From Trifolium pratense (taxonomy: Eukaryota; Streptophyta; Magnoliopsida; Fabales; Fabaceae), in contig NC_060065.1 in NCBI RefSeq assembly GCF_020283565.1, positions 25,656,409 to 25,720,408 on the forward strand: DNA of 64,000 nt, given 5' to 3'. A model generated the notes under the pieces. It was not told the DNA's origin and did no database searches. It saw only the letters and a list, made by a program, of their open reading frames with translations. Below, in pieces: positions 32,844 to 45,889 of this stretch (the stretch's first letter is position 1; each line of letters begins with the position of its first letter). Position numbers and translations under genes: made by a program.

Positions 32844-35160
32844 ATGGCAGGCAGAGAAATCCTCCATAAGATGAAGGTATCTTTTAAATTTAATCACACT
32901 GTTGTTGCCTACCATTCTCTTATTTTCACGTCCTATTTTGTTTTTAATTACTTACAAAATGATGATGATGATCCTTGATACTTCTCAAATATTCTGTTGT
33001 GGATAAATACGCCCAATCATCGTGGTTTTCAATTGATTTTGTGATTGAGACAAAAACGCCAAGCATCGTTCCATGAACAATCATATTAGAAATATATTAA
33101 ATTGTTTAACTAGTGGCATGAAAGAAAATTGGGAATTAAAAAATATCAACTTTTTTTTTTTTTTGAGTCTTAAGGAGCTTAAAATGGATGCTTTGTATTG
33201 GAAAAAACAAAATTTTCACTCACAACTTTTAGCCTTTAGGTCACTCTTGGTAATCTAAGGTTCGGCCACGAGATAACCTGATTAAGAATTATTTCCACCA
33301 GAAATTGAACTTGGTTCTCCACAACAATTTCTCCTAAGGAGAGCTCATTCTGGTTAGAAAATATCAATTGTTGTGTGGCCAGCAGCCTTCAGTATTAAAT
33401 GCGTGATCACGAGAGACAGCATCATGGGCTCAATACCCATTTTCTTAACCGTGTCTTATGAAATACTATCTTACAAGTTAACAATGACAAATCTTGAGCA
33501 AATTCAACATGGATAGATAAATTGCGCAAGTTTCATTTGTTTGTCCAGCATGAGTTTTTTCTCATTTTTAAACTTAAGTATGTTGCTGCAGGAAAAAGTT
33601 ATGGGACCATCTGATCCAGACTCAGGGAAAGGAAAGAGCAATATGTCAAAGCATGTAACTCATGGCTTTCACTTGGTAAAGGGAAGATCAAATCATGCCA
33701 TGGAAGACTACGTGGTTGCTGAATTCAAGCATGTTGATGACAATGAGTTGGGTTTATTTGCAATATTTGATGGTCACGCAGGTCATAGTGTACCTGATTA
33801 CTTGCGGTCTCATTTGTTTGATAGTATCTTAAAAGAGGTAATGAGGATTCCCATTACTTGGTGTCTGTTTGTTTTTGCGGTCCATCCGCATAACATGCAC
33901 GTGAAATTCAAAGCTACAGTTTGCATTGGGATGCGGTGCATAACTATATCCTAACACATGCTTAATCTATGATTGACTTTCTGAAAAATTACCAGTGTCA
34001 ATTTAAGTTGAATGAATTTGGCTTGTGGATATCATGTTTGTCTTTAACTCTACTCTTGCCTTTTAATGTAGCCTGATTTCTGGACTGAACCCGCGGAGAG
34101 TGTGAAGAGAGCTTATAGTGAAACTGATTCTACTATTTTAGAGAAATCAGGTGATTTGGGTAGAGGAGGTTCAACTGCAGTTACAGCAATACTCATTAAT
34201 TGTCAAAAGTTAGTAGTGGCCAATATTGGAGATTCCCGTGCTGTCTTATCTGAGAATGGCGTTGCAATACCACTGTCAGTGGATCATGAACCAACAACAG
34301 AAAGCGATGATATAAAAAACAGAGGTGGTTTTGTATCTAATTTCCCAGGTATAATATACAACGTTTTTCAAGAATATATAGTTGGAATAACTGCTGCTTC
34401 ATAGAATATGTTATTCTTTATTTATCAAGAATAGTTGTATTGATTTACCAGATACCTTTCATACCTATGCATCATTGAGTGTTTCACATGATAAAATCTA
34501 GTATGACTTTTCAGTATCTGATTGATATATAAATAAGGTATATTCGGTGTCCAACACCTATCAGAGTGGGATACATTTAATCACTTTCATGTTCTCAAGT
34601 GTCTGTGTAATTATCAAGTGTGTGTCCTATGTTTGTGTTTGTATCTATGTCTGTGTTTCATTGTTTGATATTATTCTTGATTATGGCTAAGGATACAATT
34701 TATTTCAAAGGATACTGATTTTGTTGTCAATTCAGGGGATGTTCCACGGGTTGATGGGCAATTAGCAGTGTCAAGGGCATTTGGCGACAAAAGCCTAAAG
34801 ATACACATGACCTCAGAACCACATGTGACAGTGAAGGTGATAGATGATGGTGGAGAGTTTGTTATATTAGCCAGTGATGGGTTATGGAAGGTATAAGATT
34901 TGATAAAATGATGAAAGCATCACATGATTGATTCATTCAATTGTACAAATCTTGTGGATAGTTTTTCTTCACCCTTTCTGAAAAACATGTGTTTGATTTT
35001 ATACTCATGTCTTTTATTACAGGTTGTGTCAAATCAAGAAGCAGTTGATACTATCAGAGATATTAAGGATGCTCGGGCAGCAGCAAAGCGTCTTACCGAA
35101 GAAGCGCTCAACAGGAAAAGCTCAGATGATATCTCTTGCATTGTTGTGAGGTTTCACTGA
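32844..35160 (+). CDS. Protein phosphatase 2C, PP2C10/39-type, five exons
   Basis: Exons 32844-32876, 33592-33837, 34072-34348, 34736-34890 and 35023-35160 all have GT...AG borders and join in frame to 282 residues. PP2Cs are metal-dependent (Mg/Mn) Ser/Thr phosphatases. Motifs in order: the HGFHLVKGRSNHAMEDY start of the catalytic domain (Asp/Glu of MED), FAIFDGHAGH, LGRGGSTAVTAILIN, VANIGDSRAVLS, GGFVSNFPGDVPRV, GQLAVSRAFGDKSLK, VILASDGLWKVVSNQEA and SSDDISCIVVRF. The metal-binding Asp residues are all present. There is almost no N-terminal extension, as in the Arabidopsis group of At1g34750. Intron 1 is about 715 bp and carries a SINE (33150-33357). Alternatives within the plant PP2C family cannot be separated further here. 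Confidence 0.92.
33150..33357 (-). mobile_element. tRNA-derived SINE in PP2C intron 1
   Basis: A 208-bp minus-strand insertion with a poly(A) tail (T-run at 33151-33164 on plus). It is flanked by the 10-bp duplication AAAATATCAA at 33140-33149 and 33358-33367. On the minus strand a pol III B-box-like GTTCAATTTC lies about 50 bases from its 5' end. It sits well inside the intron, away from both splice sites. Confidence 0.75.
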
Positions 35161-36299
35161 TTGCAAAATTCACATTGTAGATTCTGATCTACAAACTTTA
35201 GTGTGTATATACTATATAGATAAACGTTGATATCCATTGAGGTGGTTATTCTGCTCAAACTTTAGTGATCTCTTTTATTACCTGCTTTCATCCAAACCAA
35301 CTTGGATAGTGTGTTATTAGATGTAACAATGTAAGAAAGGTTTAGTGTTGGAATATTAATGGCCAACTAATTTCTATGAATGCAAGGATATTTGATAAAA
35401 AAAAAAATACATTAGCCAATTACTGTCTAGCTGTTTAAATTTTAGATACCTACTAAAGCACTTCAGCAATGAATGAAGCTGGGAATAACCCTTGCCATTT
35501 TATAAGTTATAATGTTTTCAATTATAATAAACATAAGTTCCTACTTTTGATTAAATTGTTGAGATTTATTCTGTTTGTTTGAAATAAAGTTTAGATGAGT
35601 TTTGTTACTTGTTAGGGTAAGAGAAAGTTTGTGACAGATTTAATGGTCTCTAAATGCAACTTTTCATGTTTATGTTTACTTGCTTTGTAGAAACCTTAGT
35701 ACAGAAAGGCAAGCTGCCATAACAGTTGTCACTAGCACCCTTAGAATTATTGTAATCTCTGGATCCCTTATATAGTCATTGTGGCTGAATAAATGAGTAA
35801 GCAAAAACATTACAATCAATTTAACTCCATTTTAATGAATTCCATTCTTTCATTGGAGATTTTGAGTAGATTTAAGATTACCACGATTTTCTAATAATCC
35901 AAAGTGACAAATCTATGGTAATGTTTTCAAGTGTTTATCGACGCATTGAACAAACCTTTGGTGGCATAGTTTGGAGATATTTTTATGATAAAATGTAAAT
36001 AAAAATGTATACATACGCCAAATGGAATATAGCAGCTACTGTGAAAGTTTATATATTATAGAGCCTAGATAAAGTGTTGAAATTATATATAAATAAATTA
36101 CCCAAAAGAAGGAAAATCTTTTTATTCTATTGGAGTTGAAGAGTTATAGCATTGAAGGGTGCTTTAATATATAAGGATACTTACTTATTACGATAAAGAC
36201 AAACAGAAGAAATAAAAGGCATTCACACATGACCTTTAGATGTTGGACATTTTAGGTTCTTGTTGTGGTGAACATACAAAGGATCTTTATTCTATGCCT
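35161..36299. other. Intergenic spacer between PP2C and SBP-box genes
   Basis: The two genes converge here. The PP2C 3' UTR is probably within the first 200-300 bp. Otherwise the spacer is AT-rich without recognised genes or repeats. Confidence 0.5.
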
Positions 36300-36323
36300 T
36301 GGACTGTAAGAAACCAGAGAAGG

Positions 36324-36343
36324 TGACAGAAGAGAGGGAGCTT
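36324..36343 (-). promoter_or_regulatory. miR156-type target site in the SBP-box 3' UTR
   Basis: The plus strand reads TGACAGAAGAGAGGGAGCTT, so the mRNA (minus) carries the complementary miR156 site 22 nt after the stop codon. The miRNA 5' half (13 bases) pairs fully. Mismatches fall at miRNA position 14 and the last two positions. Small SPL3/4/5 genes are known to carry this site in the 3' UTR. Confidence 0.85.
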
Positions 36344-36364
36344 CCTGAACTCAACACTTTATCT

Positions 36365-37371
36365 TCACCTAATATTGAATGACTTGTAGCCAGAACTCCC
36401 TGGTAAGTTCATCTGAATTCTGCACTGTGTTTCCTTAGGTTGATGTTGTTGTCCTTTGCTGTGGCTGCTGCCCTCATTGGCAGTTTCAGGGTTGGTTTTC
36501 CTGCGCCTTTCATTGTGTCCAGCCAACCGCCTGCGACAGCTTCTTTTAGATTCATCGAACTCTGCTAGGTCATGGAACCTGCACAACATGACTCATTGTT
36601 TGATTTGCAAAACATTAGGGTCAGAGAATGATTCTCTGGTCCAAGGTGTTTAATGCTGCTAGTTTTACACTTACAAAAATATAACTGTTAGTTTCTAAGC
36701 AATGTTTTAAAAGTTGGATTGAACGGTTCAACTAATTGGAATTTGGAACTGACCAATTTGCTTGTTGATTATTCCAGTACTTTAGTTTGTTGAACTGGTT
36801 GAATGGTTGGTTCAACCAGTTTTTATTTTATTTATATCTCTTATTTACATCAATTCAATTAACCAGTTGGATCTTCGATCCGGTTTTTAAAAGTTGATTT
36901 TAAATGCAAACGAGCTAAAAAAAACAGATCATAGGAAAACAATACCATCTCTACCACCTATAGTAAAACATGTCAAATGAAAACACAAATTGATGAGTGT
37001 TAGAGAAAATGGTGTAGATAGAGGATTGAAGACCTGCTACATTGTTGGCAAAACCTCTGCCTCAGCCCAGAAACCACCACAACAGGTGCCTTAGAATGAA
37101 ACTCACACACCTTATGGCGACGATGGTATCTCTTTGCATCGGTCAAATCAGCTCCACACCTCTCTGCTTGGCAGGAAGGTGGAGAAACACCACCGCCGCC
37201 AGAACCTCCTCTTCTTCCGCCACCGGCCCCTTTCTTCTTCTCTTCTTCAGTCAGACTGAAATCACCATCCTCTTCTTCTACTTCATTTTCCACTTCTTCT
37301 TCCACTGTGTTGTTCCTTCTCACCTTTTCCATCATCAATGTTCTCTTCCTCTCAATACTCCTAGCTTCCAT
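36365..37371 (-). CDS. SBP-box transcription factor, small SPL3/4/5 type, two exons
   Basis: Exon 1 is 37371-37034 and exon 2 is 36578-36365. The intron has GT...AG ends and splits the Arg codon after CQQCS. The joined protein is 183 residues. The SBP DNA-binding domain (about residues 64-142) has its two zinc-binding sets: [42 protein letters not shown], and [17 protein letters not shown], whose basic end doubles as the nuclear signal. The N-terminus is acidic ([15 protein letters not shown]), then Gly-rich. The intron position, the short length and the miR156 site in the 3' UTR are all typical of SPL3/4/5 genes, which promote the vegetative phase change and flowering. It binds GTAC-core DNA in the nucleus. 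Confidence 0.93.
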
Positions 37372-37474
37372 TGTGTGGTGAGAGCTGAGCTTACAAAGGT
37401 TATAAGGGAGGAGCTAGCAAGTAATGTTGTAGAATAGAAGAAGCTAGAATTTTGGGAGCAATGAAGTGAAAGAG

Positions 37475-37488
37475 GGAGTATATATGAA
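37475..37488 (-). promoter_or_regulatory. Putative TATA box of the SBP-box gene
   Basis: The minus strand reads CATATATACTCCC about 105 bp upstream of the start codon, a reasonable TATA position. Confidence 0.4.
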
Positions 37489-37539
37489 GCAGAAAGGCAA
37501 AAAGAAGGTGCAAAGTGTGTGTGGACCACAACCTTCATT

Positions 37540-40500
37540 TCCTTTTAATTATGTTCTTTTATTTTTAGTAGTATACTGTAGCATCTAAGTTCAAGTCTCT
37601 TCTAACCTAATCAGAGGTCTTGAATTCATTTTGAGAATGAAGCAGCGTTAAAACTCTTGAGGGAGGAAATTTTTATCGTTCGTTGTGTTTCAAGGAATTA
37701 ATATCCGGTTTTTTAGAAGAAAAAAAATACTACAGCGGTATGGCGGCTGAATGCAAATAGTGCATTAAGTAGGGTTTTGAAGATGGGTTTTGTCTTTAAT
37801 AGTAAGCTAATAATTAATGGAAAGTTAAATCCTAATTGTTGTAGTAAAGTAAGGAGCGGGTAATACGTATACCATTGATCCATCCATGTTGAATGAAGCG
37901 CGTGACTCATAAACGCTTAACTATTGGTAATCAAGGAATTACTAATGAGGAGAAAAGGATTTTACATTTTTTTGTTGTTATTTTGTTCATGTTGTAGGTT
38001 TCTGTTGCCACTCAGATAAAGGACCAATATCACATGCATACCCAACAAACTCTTGCATTCAATCATCCTTTCGCATAAAAGTAAATAGTGAAGTTGCATC
38101 TATAACATGATTAACCATTTGAGGCATACAACTGGTTGTCTATATCTTAATTTTAGCTGACTTGTATTTAATTATTTTAGTGGTATGTATGTATGTATGT
38201 ATGTTTGTAATTATGAATAATCTTCGATTTAGATATATATGGATATGGATGGTCCATTGCATTTTAATTCTCAACCCTGCAAAGTACTCATAGCACTGGA
38301 CAAAGCTAGATTCTAGATTGTTGAGTTGAGAGAGACACATCAAAATTTTCATTTTGAAGCTTAATATATACTACTAGGTAACAGCAGGAACAAAGTTCAT
38401 CACTTTAACATAAATCATAAATAAATGTATAGTAACAAAGTTCATCACATGTCACAGTCATTCATTTCAAATTGATAGACTCATTATATCTTAATAAAAT
38501 CAATACAAAATAATTTCAATCATTAATTTCAGATTTGATGGTCCTGATTAAAAACCTTTGTGGATTTTTATGGCAGGAAATCAGTCTAATTGACCATCAT
38601 GTATGTATGTATGTATGTGTACGCGTGTGATTAATTAACAAGTTAAATACTGTAGAATGATGGAATCTTTTATTTTATTTTTCTGGTATAAAAATGAAAT
38701 GATGTCAATTAAGTTGCATAGTACTACTATGGCCACAACACGTGGTGCTGATGACATAACCTGGCATGCTAGTACTTACTACTGCCCATGATTTCACAAG
38801 ATGCCATCGTACCCAGTACTTGATGCCAGTTTTCACCATGGATTGGATTGGACGGTATCCACAAAAAACAAACGATTCAACCTTGTCTATGTTTAATTTA
38901 ATCATTGAGGATAATTTTGCTTTCTTAAACAACAATAAATATTCAAGCCATGACCAGCATATTTCGGCCGGAGAATGAAAAATTTTAGTGGTTTCAAATG
39001 GCCTCCCATCAGAATGAATCGTTTAAAAGAATATAAGTTCAGTTTCTGGTGGAAACAAATTTTACTTATATACGGCCGAATTTTAGATTATCGGCACTTT
39101 TTTCCCTTAAAAACTAATGGGATTAACACCAAAAATTTGTAAAATAGTCACACATATGCATTCGCCTATTTCGTATGCCACTTGTATCATAATCACTAGC
39201 ACCGCTCATCTTTGAATTCACTTTTGTGAAAAACAAAAGTGATGTTTAAAGTATAAAAATGATTTTGACAAGTTTAAATATTTTTTTACTAATTGCTTTT
39301 ATGTCAAGAATTGATTTTAATTTGAAATTGAGATGTGCAAATATAAATGAAGTTTTACTTATTGCTTTTCCTAATTGCTATTATTCAACATACTTTTACA
39401 CGGATGTATTTAATTTAAATATGAATGAAGTTTGGAATCGCCTCTAAGACATTCTACCATGGAAGATAAGAGCTTTGTATATAGTTGTGAGTTAGATGCC
39501 TTCTTATCATGGTATCAATATCAAACGTACACTAAATTATTTAACATCCAACCAACCTATTGAATCAGATGATGGTCAAGGTGAGAAGTGGGAACAAACA
39601 AGTCATCATTGATGAAAACATGAATGATGCAAATCAATCCATTTTTATTGGCATCAATTAAATTTCAGTGTTTCACCATATATGCATATCCTACCTCCAC
39701 CTAAATTTGGTATATATTTTTGTTTTTCCTTCTCTATTTCCTTTATGGCTATGAGCATAAGAATTTCACACCTCACACATACTTCACCAAAAAATCATGC
39801 ATATCACTCTCATATTATTATTGACTTGTGTTTGGTCCCCCCCCCCCCCCCCCCCCCCTTCTGTTCTTCCATTTAATTATTCTTCCCTTGTTAATTTGTT
39901 ATGAAAACCAATTAACACTAACAAATATATATGATGATATATATACCATTTCAAAAGGGCCTTTATTCAAAATGTGTAAGACAGTTGTGAAAGAATTTTG
40001 ATATGAATAGACAAAAAGTTATATTGTAATGCTGGAAAATTCTTGTTGCTTGTCTTTGTAAACAAAGGATATTAATTAGTGCAAACAGCTGCACGGTGTA
40101 TAAGATAAGAGGAATATATATTTATATATATATAATAAATCATCCTCTGATAATTCAATACAAGAGCATAGAAATTTTATGTTGGTCCCCAAAGATTTGG
40201 CAAACCATGAATAAATGCGTTAAATCATGGACTTGTTTTCACAGGCACACTTTTTTTTTTTTTTTTTAGCATAATGTTCAAGTTTCATCACTGGATGGCT
40301 CTTTTTCTGATCTGCTTTTCATTGAGTTATGGTTTGTCGTTTTTGTTACAACTTTATCAGATGATTTATACCAGTCAGAAACAGACGTAGGTATCTGATT
40401 CTGTTGTAATGTCAGATATAAGTTCACTAGCTACAAAAATCATAATTGTCCTGTTTTGGTTAGGATACCATTCTTTTATATCACGGTGGGTATGTCTATA

Positions 40501-40719
40501 GAATTATAATGATATATATATCACTATTGTGATTTTAATGTGATACTAAACATAAACATTGACTAATATCTATTCTCAAACTAACTATAACTTGTTTTTG
40601 AAAATCAATAATCTCATTTTATTTTATTTCCGAAAATCTCAACATCGCCATATATACATATAAAACATGAAATATGATAATTTTTTATTTTTAATCCAAA
40701 TAACTTTTTTTCCCATATA
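37540..40719. other. Gene-poor AT-rich region
   Basis: I see no coding gene in these 3.2 kb. Simple repeats present: (GTAT)n near 38183-38206 and 38599-38619, and a run of about 20 C at 39838-39858. The left part includes the SBP-box promoter. Confidence 0.5.
39838..39858. repeat. Poly(C) run
   Basis: About 20 consecutive C residues, very unusual in this AT-rich setting and a likely sequencing or assembly length error. Confidence 0.9.
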
Positions 40720-40914
40720 TCTATATATACTATATATATATATATAAAAAGGTACATTATTTTTGGTGTGAACTTTTCGTAATACTCATAATACCCTAAA
40801 TTTTTTTTAGAAGCAACAAAAAAATTTTATTAACAAACACACTATAATAAGAATTTTTTTTTTGACATAAGTTAGATAAAGGCATGCGCGAAACGCGCTT
40901 GCCTGGCCCGCTAG
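40720..40914 (+). mobile_element. 195-bp mini-Helitron
   Basis: The 5' end is A|TCTATATATACTATATATA. The 3' end is a 10-bp stem with one mismatch around AAA (GGCATGCGCG / CGCGCTTGCC, 40881-40903), then TGGCCCG and CTAG, followed by T. Insertion between A and T with no duplication is diagnostic. No coding capacity. The 5' part resembles sequence at 52200-52290. Confidence 0.8.
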
Positions 40915-41198
40915 TAGTCTATAATTTATTTTCCATCAAATGCTATCGGTCATCAGATTAAATGACCTTTGTCATTGCATGACACCATGGTTGGCAACCT
41001 CCCAAACCTTATCATAGGCCTATTATAGGTTATGCGGTGTCCACGTCATTCTCCACATGTATAATATTTTGGAATAATCTATCTTCTATACAATATAAAA
41101 ACAAAAATATTATATTTGCTCCGAAGAAGCCGTTGATTCCGATAGTGAGACTTCAAGTACGTTGACGCGGATGGCTGGAAAATAATTAACTGGAGGCA

Positions 41199-41761
41199 TG
41201 TAATCTAACTAAGGAATTATTCATAAATATTGTGCAACTTCCCCAGAATACAACCGGTTTTTCTCGACGATAAACATACCGAGGCTATCAAGACACAAAA
41301 ATATCAACGAAGTAGGTAACTCAGGCATTACAAAAAAAATGGAAAAACTAAACAAAACTCAATAGCATACTCTGATACTTGGATGCACCTTCTCATATAA
41401 TATCTATATAAAAACGGTTACTTAATAGTAATAATTAAGATTTTACACAGCAAAATTTTTTGTCTAAAACAAAACCGTAAGCGATTAACTAAAGGTGTAT
41501 CTGAACTCCTCAAGTAAATAGCAAAATTAATTTGGAGTTTAATATAGGAAAGGAAAACGTGAGAGAAATAATAGGTACAAGTGGGTATCCTATATATGTA
41601 TAGACTAATTCAAAGTTTTTTCATTTAGATAAATAAGACTAAATGAATATAACCACAAATAAAATAATTTCCTTGATAAAATATATTTCTACTTTTCTCA
41701 TTTAAAAATTAGTAGACACAATATAATATAAACTTTTGAAATATACCCAAAATTTCCAACA
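41199..41761 (-). repeat. 3' LTR of a non-autonomous copia-type element
   Basis: About 563 bp, matching 44495-45050 with scattered substitutions and small indels. On the minus strand it starts TGTTGGAAATTTTGGG directly after a polypurine tract TGTGGGGGAT (41771-41762), so it is the 3' LTR. Its far end is uncertain. Confidence 0.75.
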
Positions 41762-44494
41762 ATCCCCCACATATTTCAAAAGTTTTAAAATCAAAAGGTA
41801 AACAAAAATTGTTTCGAAAACATTGCCTGAGTCACTTTTGAGTACGATGCATCAAACTGGTATAGCAAGCTATATGAACTAGTGCTAGAATGATATACTT
41901 AACACACAATGAATTTGGTGTAACAAGCTATATGAACCAAAGGCATTTGGCGTATGTTAGCAGTATAACATCCACATCACTCCCCCACAATTCTCGTGTT
42001 ACGCGGTGTTGCGCATTTAGGCCGTGCGCGTGTCTGGTTTTCATGAGTGCTCTAGAAACCCGCCACAGTCTCATGCAAGCGGCCCCACTTGACACTCATA
42101 TAGGTGATTCCATCTAGTGTATGCTACAACCATACACCACCTACAAGGGCTTATGGTAATCATTAAAAGCCTTAAGCTTGCCCCTCAAATTAATTTTAAT
42201 TTAGCACTTCTCATAGCCATTATCATAACAAATAGGAAATGGACAAAATTTTAGTGCTAACTTAACTAACAAGTAACTTGTTTTTACCCATACGAACCTT
42301 CTTCATGGGATCTCCAATCACAAAGGTTGGGTTCCTATTACTTGTCGTTTTTCAGTGGCATAGTCCATTCCTATCAATTTTCTTCCCATGGGTTAAGTCA
42401 ACGGATCCGATCAATTCACTAATATTGACTAAGACGTCTCAAAGTCAATTCATCTCACAATTTCTTGAGTCTATAAAGTAAACTCGATTTTTACAATAAG
42501 TTTATACAAGTCTACTTAGATGGCCACTAAGCGACAACTTATTCATCAACAAAATAAATCTACTTATAGATTCTCATTGGCTAACATCCAATTATAAATT
42601 TGTTATACAAGTCTACTTAAAATATTTCCAAGCGACAAAACTTCACATCGAATAAATATAACTCTATGTAGAGATTTATCGCACAAGTCTACTTGGATAA
42701 TATTCAAGTGACCACACTCTACATTGGGTAAATTAAATCAACTTAAATATTTAATTTCATATAACCAAATTTATAAAAACATCATTGTATTATTTTAATA
42801 CAATGATTAATTCACAATATACCATATAATATTTTATGATATCTCTCAAATATCTTTAGTCAAGTATAGCATTATGATCATAAGGGATACTCAATATTTT
42901 AATTCCAAAATATTTAAACTTCCTAAAAAATTCTCAAGTATTATACTATATATCACACATCCTTATGATCTTATACCATAATTCACACTTGATTATCTCA
43001 TTTCTTATACAAATTTTCTTTGAATAAGAATTGGTATCACAATGAACTCCATTATTTAGCTCAAAATGTATTACGTACATATTATAGACTTCTAGCTATA
43101 ACATTATACTGCTAGCTCCTCTTAACAAATGAAGTTAATTTTACTTCAAAATTCATTCGCAAGATGTGCGGGAATCCAAATTTTTGGTATGATAACTTTG
43201 CATATGTGCAGATCAGGCCTGAGCTAAACTAACCACTAAGAAGACTCAAAGTTTAAGTGCAAGCTTATTAATTAATAACAAAGTAGAAATCAATAACCAC
43301 TTCATCATATATTTGTAGCAACCACAATATCATACACCTCATATTTAACTCTCAAGTTATTGCACACTATCAATCTTTCAAAATTACAAGGAGCTAGAAC
43401 ATTTTACATTAAAGTAAAATTTATCAAATCATCAACTCATACATGTTAAAGTGGTCTCAAAATATTAATGAGTATGTGACTAGCAAACATATCAATCATT
43501 AAAGAAGAAGTCAACAATTACTCACAAATCTCAATCACCATACGTAATTTCATGCTTCCATTGCTAACACATCACTTGCATACAAATACAATCACTATTT
43601 AAATCACAAACTATAACACATATATGCATGACTAGAAATTCACTCGAGAGTATCATAGGAAGGATGAAACTTATCAAACAGATTCTCAAAACACTCAACT
43701 TTGGTGAATGACAATTATCCTAATAGTCATAACTTCTTAAGATAAAGACCAACATATATATTGCAAAAAACATTCTACTAATTATCAAATTAAACTGTTC
43801 ACTTTTATGAGAAAATTCTTATTTGTTCAATTCAAACACCAGGTTTTTTATATTATGTTACAATCCTTCAATATATATATATGTCAACTCATTTGATAAA
43901 CACCCTTTTAATTTTAAAATTAACAATAATAATTTTTCATAATCCATTAATTAAATTGAAGCAAGTAGAACACTCTTCAGAGATGCAGGAGCATGCAATA
44001 CGGTAGCTCATATTTTCATCCAAAACAAATATTTCTCAAAACAATGAATACATGATAACTCATCTTAATAAAAAAATTAATCGCAAGGATGTACACAGTA
44101 TTCTCATCATAACAAAAAATTAAGATTATCATTTTCATTAAACTATATTATATAATCACTAAATTTTTAGGTAAATTCAACACCGTCAATCAATCACAAA
44201 TTCAACATAAAATTAAGAAGTTGTGAGATTATAATTAGAACTTAGAATATGTACCTGATTCCTTGTGGATGATTTTAAGAGGAGTAATAATATTACGCTT
44301 ACAATTGTACATGCTCCGGTTCCTTTCGTTGACAAAGAGGGCAAACCCCCACATTTTGACGTTAACCAAAATAGAGTGAAAATAAAATCAACACCGTCGG
44401 AGTTTCGTTAAATGCAGACCCGGAGGCCATCAACCTCAATCTTGTTGCCATTGTCGTGACCATATCCAGCCATAATTCCTTAGATTATTGGCAC

Positions 44495-45050
44495 TGAACT
44501 AAGAAATTATCCGCGAATATTGCGCAACTCCCCTAGAATACAACCGGTTCTTCTCGACGATAAACATGCCGAAGATATCAAGACACGAAAATATCAACGA
44601 GGTAGGTAACTCAAGCATTACAAAAAAAAAATGGAAAAACTAAACAAAACTCAATAGCATCCTCTGATACTTGGATGCACCTTCTCATATAATATCTATA
44701 TAACTGTTACTTAATAGTAATAATTAAGATTTTACACGGCAAAACTTTTTGTCTAAAACAAAACCGTAGTCCCTATTCATTAGCAATTAACTAAAGGTGT
44801 ATCTCAAGTAAATAGCAAAATTAATTTAGAGTTAATATAGGAAAGGAAAACGTGACAGAAATAATAGGAACAAGTGGGTATCCTATGTATAGACTAATTC
44901 AAAGTTTTTTCATTTAGATAAATAAGACTAAATGAATATAACCACAAATAAAATAATTTCCTTGATAAAATATATTTCTACTTTTCTCATTTAAAAATTA
45001 TTAGACACAATATAATATAAACTTTTGAAATATACCCAAAATTTCCAACA
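44495..45050 (-). repeat. 5' LTR of the non-autonomous copia-type element
   Basis: About 556 bp; see the partner at 41199-41761. On the minus strand it begins TGTTGGAAATTTTGGG at 45050. Confidence 0.75.
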
Positions 45051-45225
45051 CTTATGGTGGTTAGAGTTTTTGGAGTAATGAATCACGGTGAGGAATCTAC
45101 CTGCAAAATAAGTTAGCACTATGACGTTCAAATTAGTATGAGATCATCAAGGTGAGGTGAAAGTAGAAAGTGATTAAATCCTACTTTAGCTTGAACTGCA
45201 TTTGTGCTTGAATAGAAAAGGCATT

Positions 45226-45300
45226 GTGATACGTTCGCAAATGCACGAGTATATCGTTGTAATAAAAAGAATATCGAATCCACATGGACTAATGAGCAAT
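45226..45300 (-). repeat. Degenerate end of an Athila/Tat-type LTR
   Basis: The run from TGATACGTTCGCAAATGCACG to ATCGAATCCACATGGACTA aligns with the reverse complement of the last 70 bp of the Athila LTR in this window (GGATCGATAATC...CTGTGCACTTGCAGAG). It is an old fragment. Confidence 0.55.
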
Positions 45301-45889
45301 GGAGTAATCGTTTTCAAGGAAATTTCTATAAAAATATATGTGATAATAGTGATGATGATGATGATATTGGATTTTACGAATTGTGATCAAAGCAAGCATA
45401 TTGTGATGTTTATTCTTTTTATATTTTAAAGACCATAAGATCATTGATTTCATAAATAGCATATATTCATAATGGGTTTTTTTTATGTTGGGTTCATTTT
45501 TTTTAATTTTTTTTAACAATGTTCTAGCAAGATGTTAGACTAGATGTCGTAACATGTGAGTACACCATCGCAGTGTGCTCTATTTCGCATTTTATTTACG
45601 CGTGAGATCTTTTGAAGATTTATTTTGAAAATAAACTCACGTATACTTGTGCGCCAAGACGCAGTTTTTCTAGAACCTAAAGAAAGGCGGCCAGTGTCGT
45701 GCTCACTTCTGAAGATGTTCAAACATTTAAGGAAACAATATATTTGGTTCTAATAATTGTGTCCTGGATATTTCATGGACCAGCAGTCTTTGAAGCCCAA
45801 TATGTTCATCAACCTCGTGCTTACTCAAGGTATATAATGAAAGATGTAAAACCTAATTTGACTACTGAAGTCATCGTTGAGAAATAGAG

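Larger units (their letters stand above)
41199..45050 (-). mobile_element. Non-autonomous LTR retrotransposon (LARD-like), minus orientation
   Basis: Two direct repeats of about 560 bp bracket 2.73 kb without retroviral-type genes. The TGTTGG start and the TGTGGGGGAT polypurine tract are typical of Ty1/copia elements. Just inside the 5' LTR the minus strand reads ATGGCTGGATATGGTCACG, a possible remnant gag start, with no frame beyond about 20 codons. No clear primer binding site and no matching 5-bp target duplication were found, so the LTR outer ends are approximate. The interior is AT-rich, with repeated ACAAGTCTACTTRRA motifs near 42500-42700. Confidence 0.7.
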
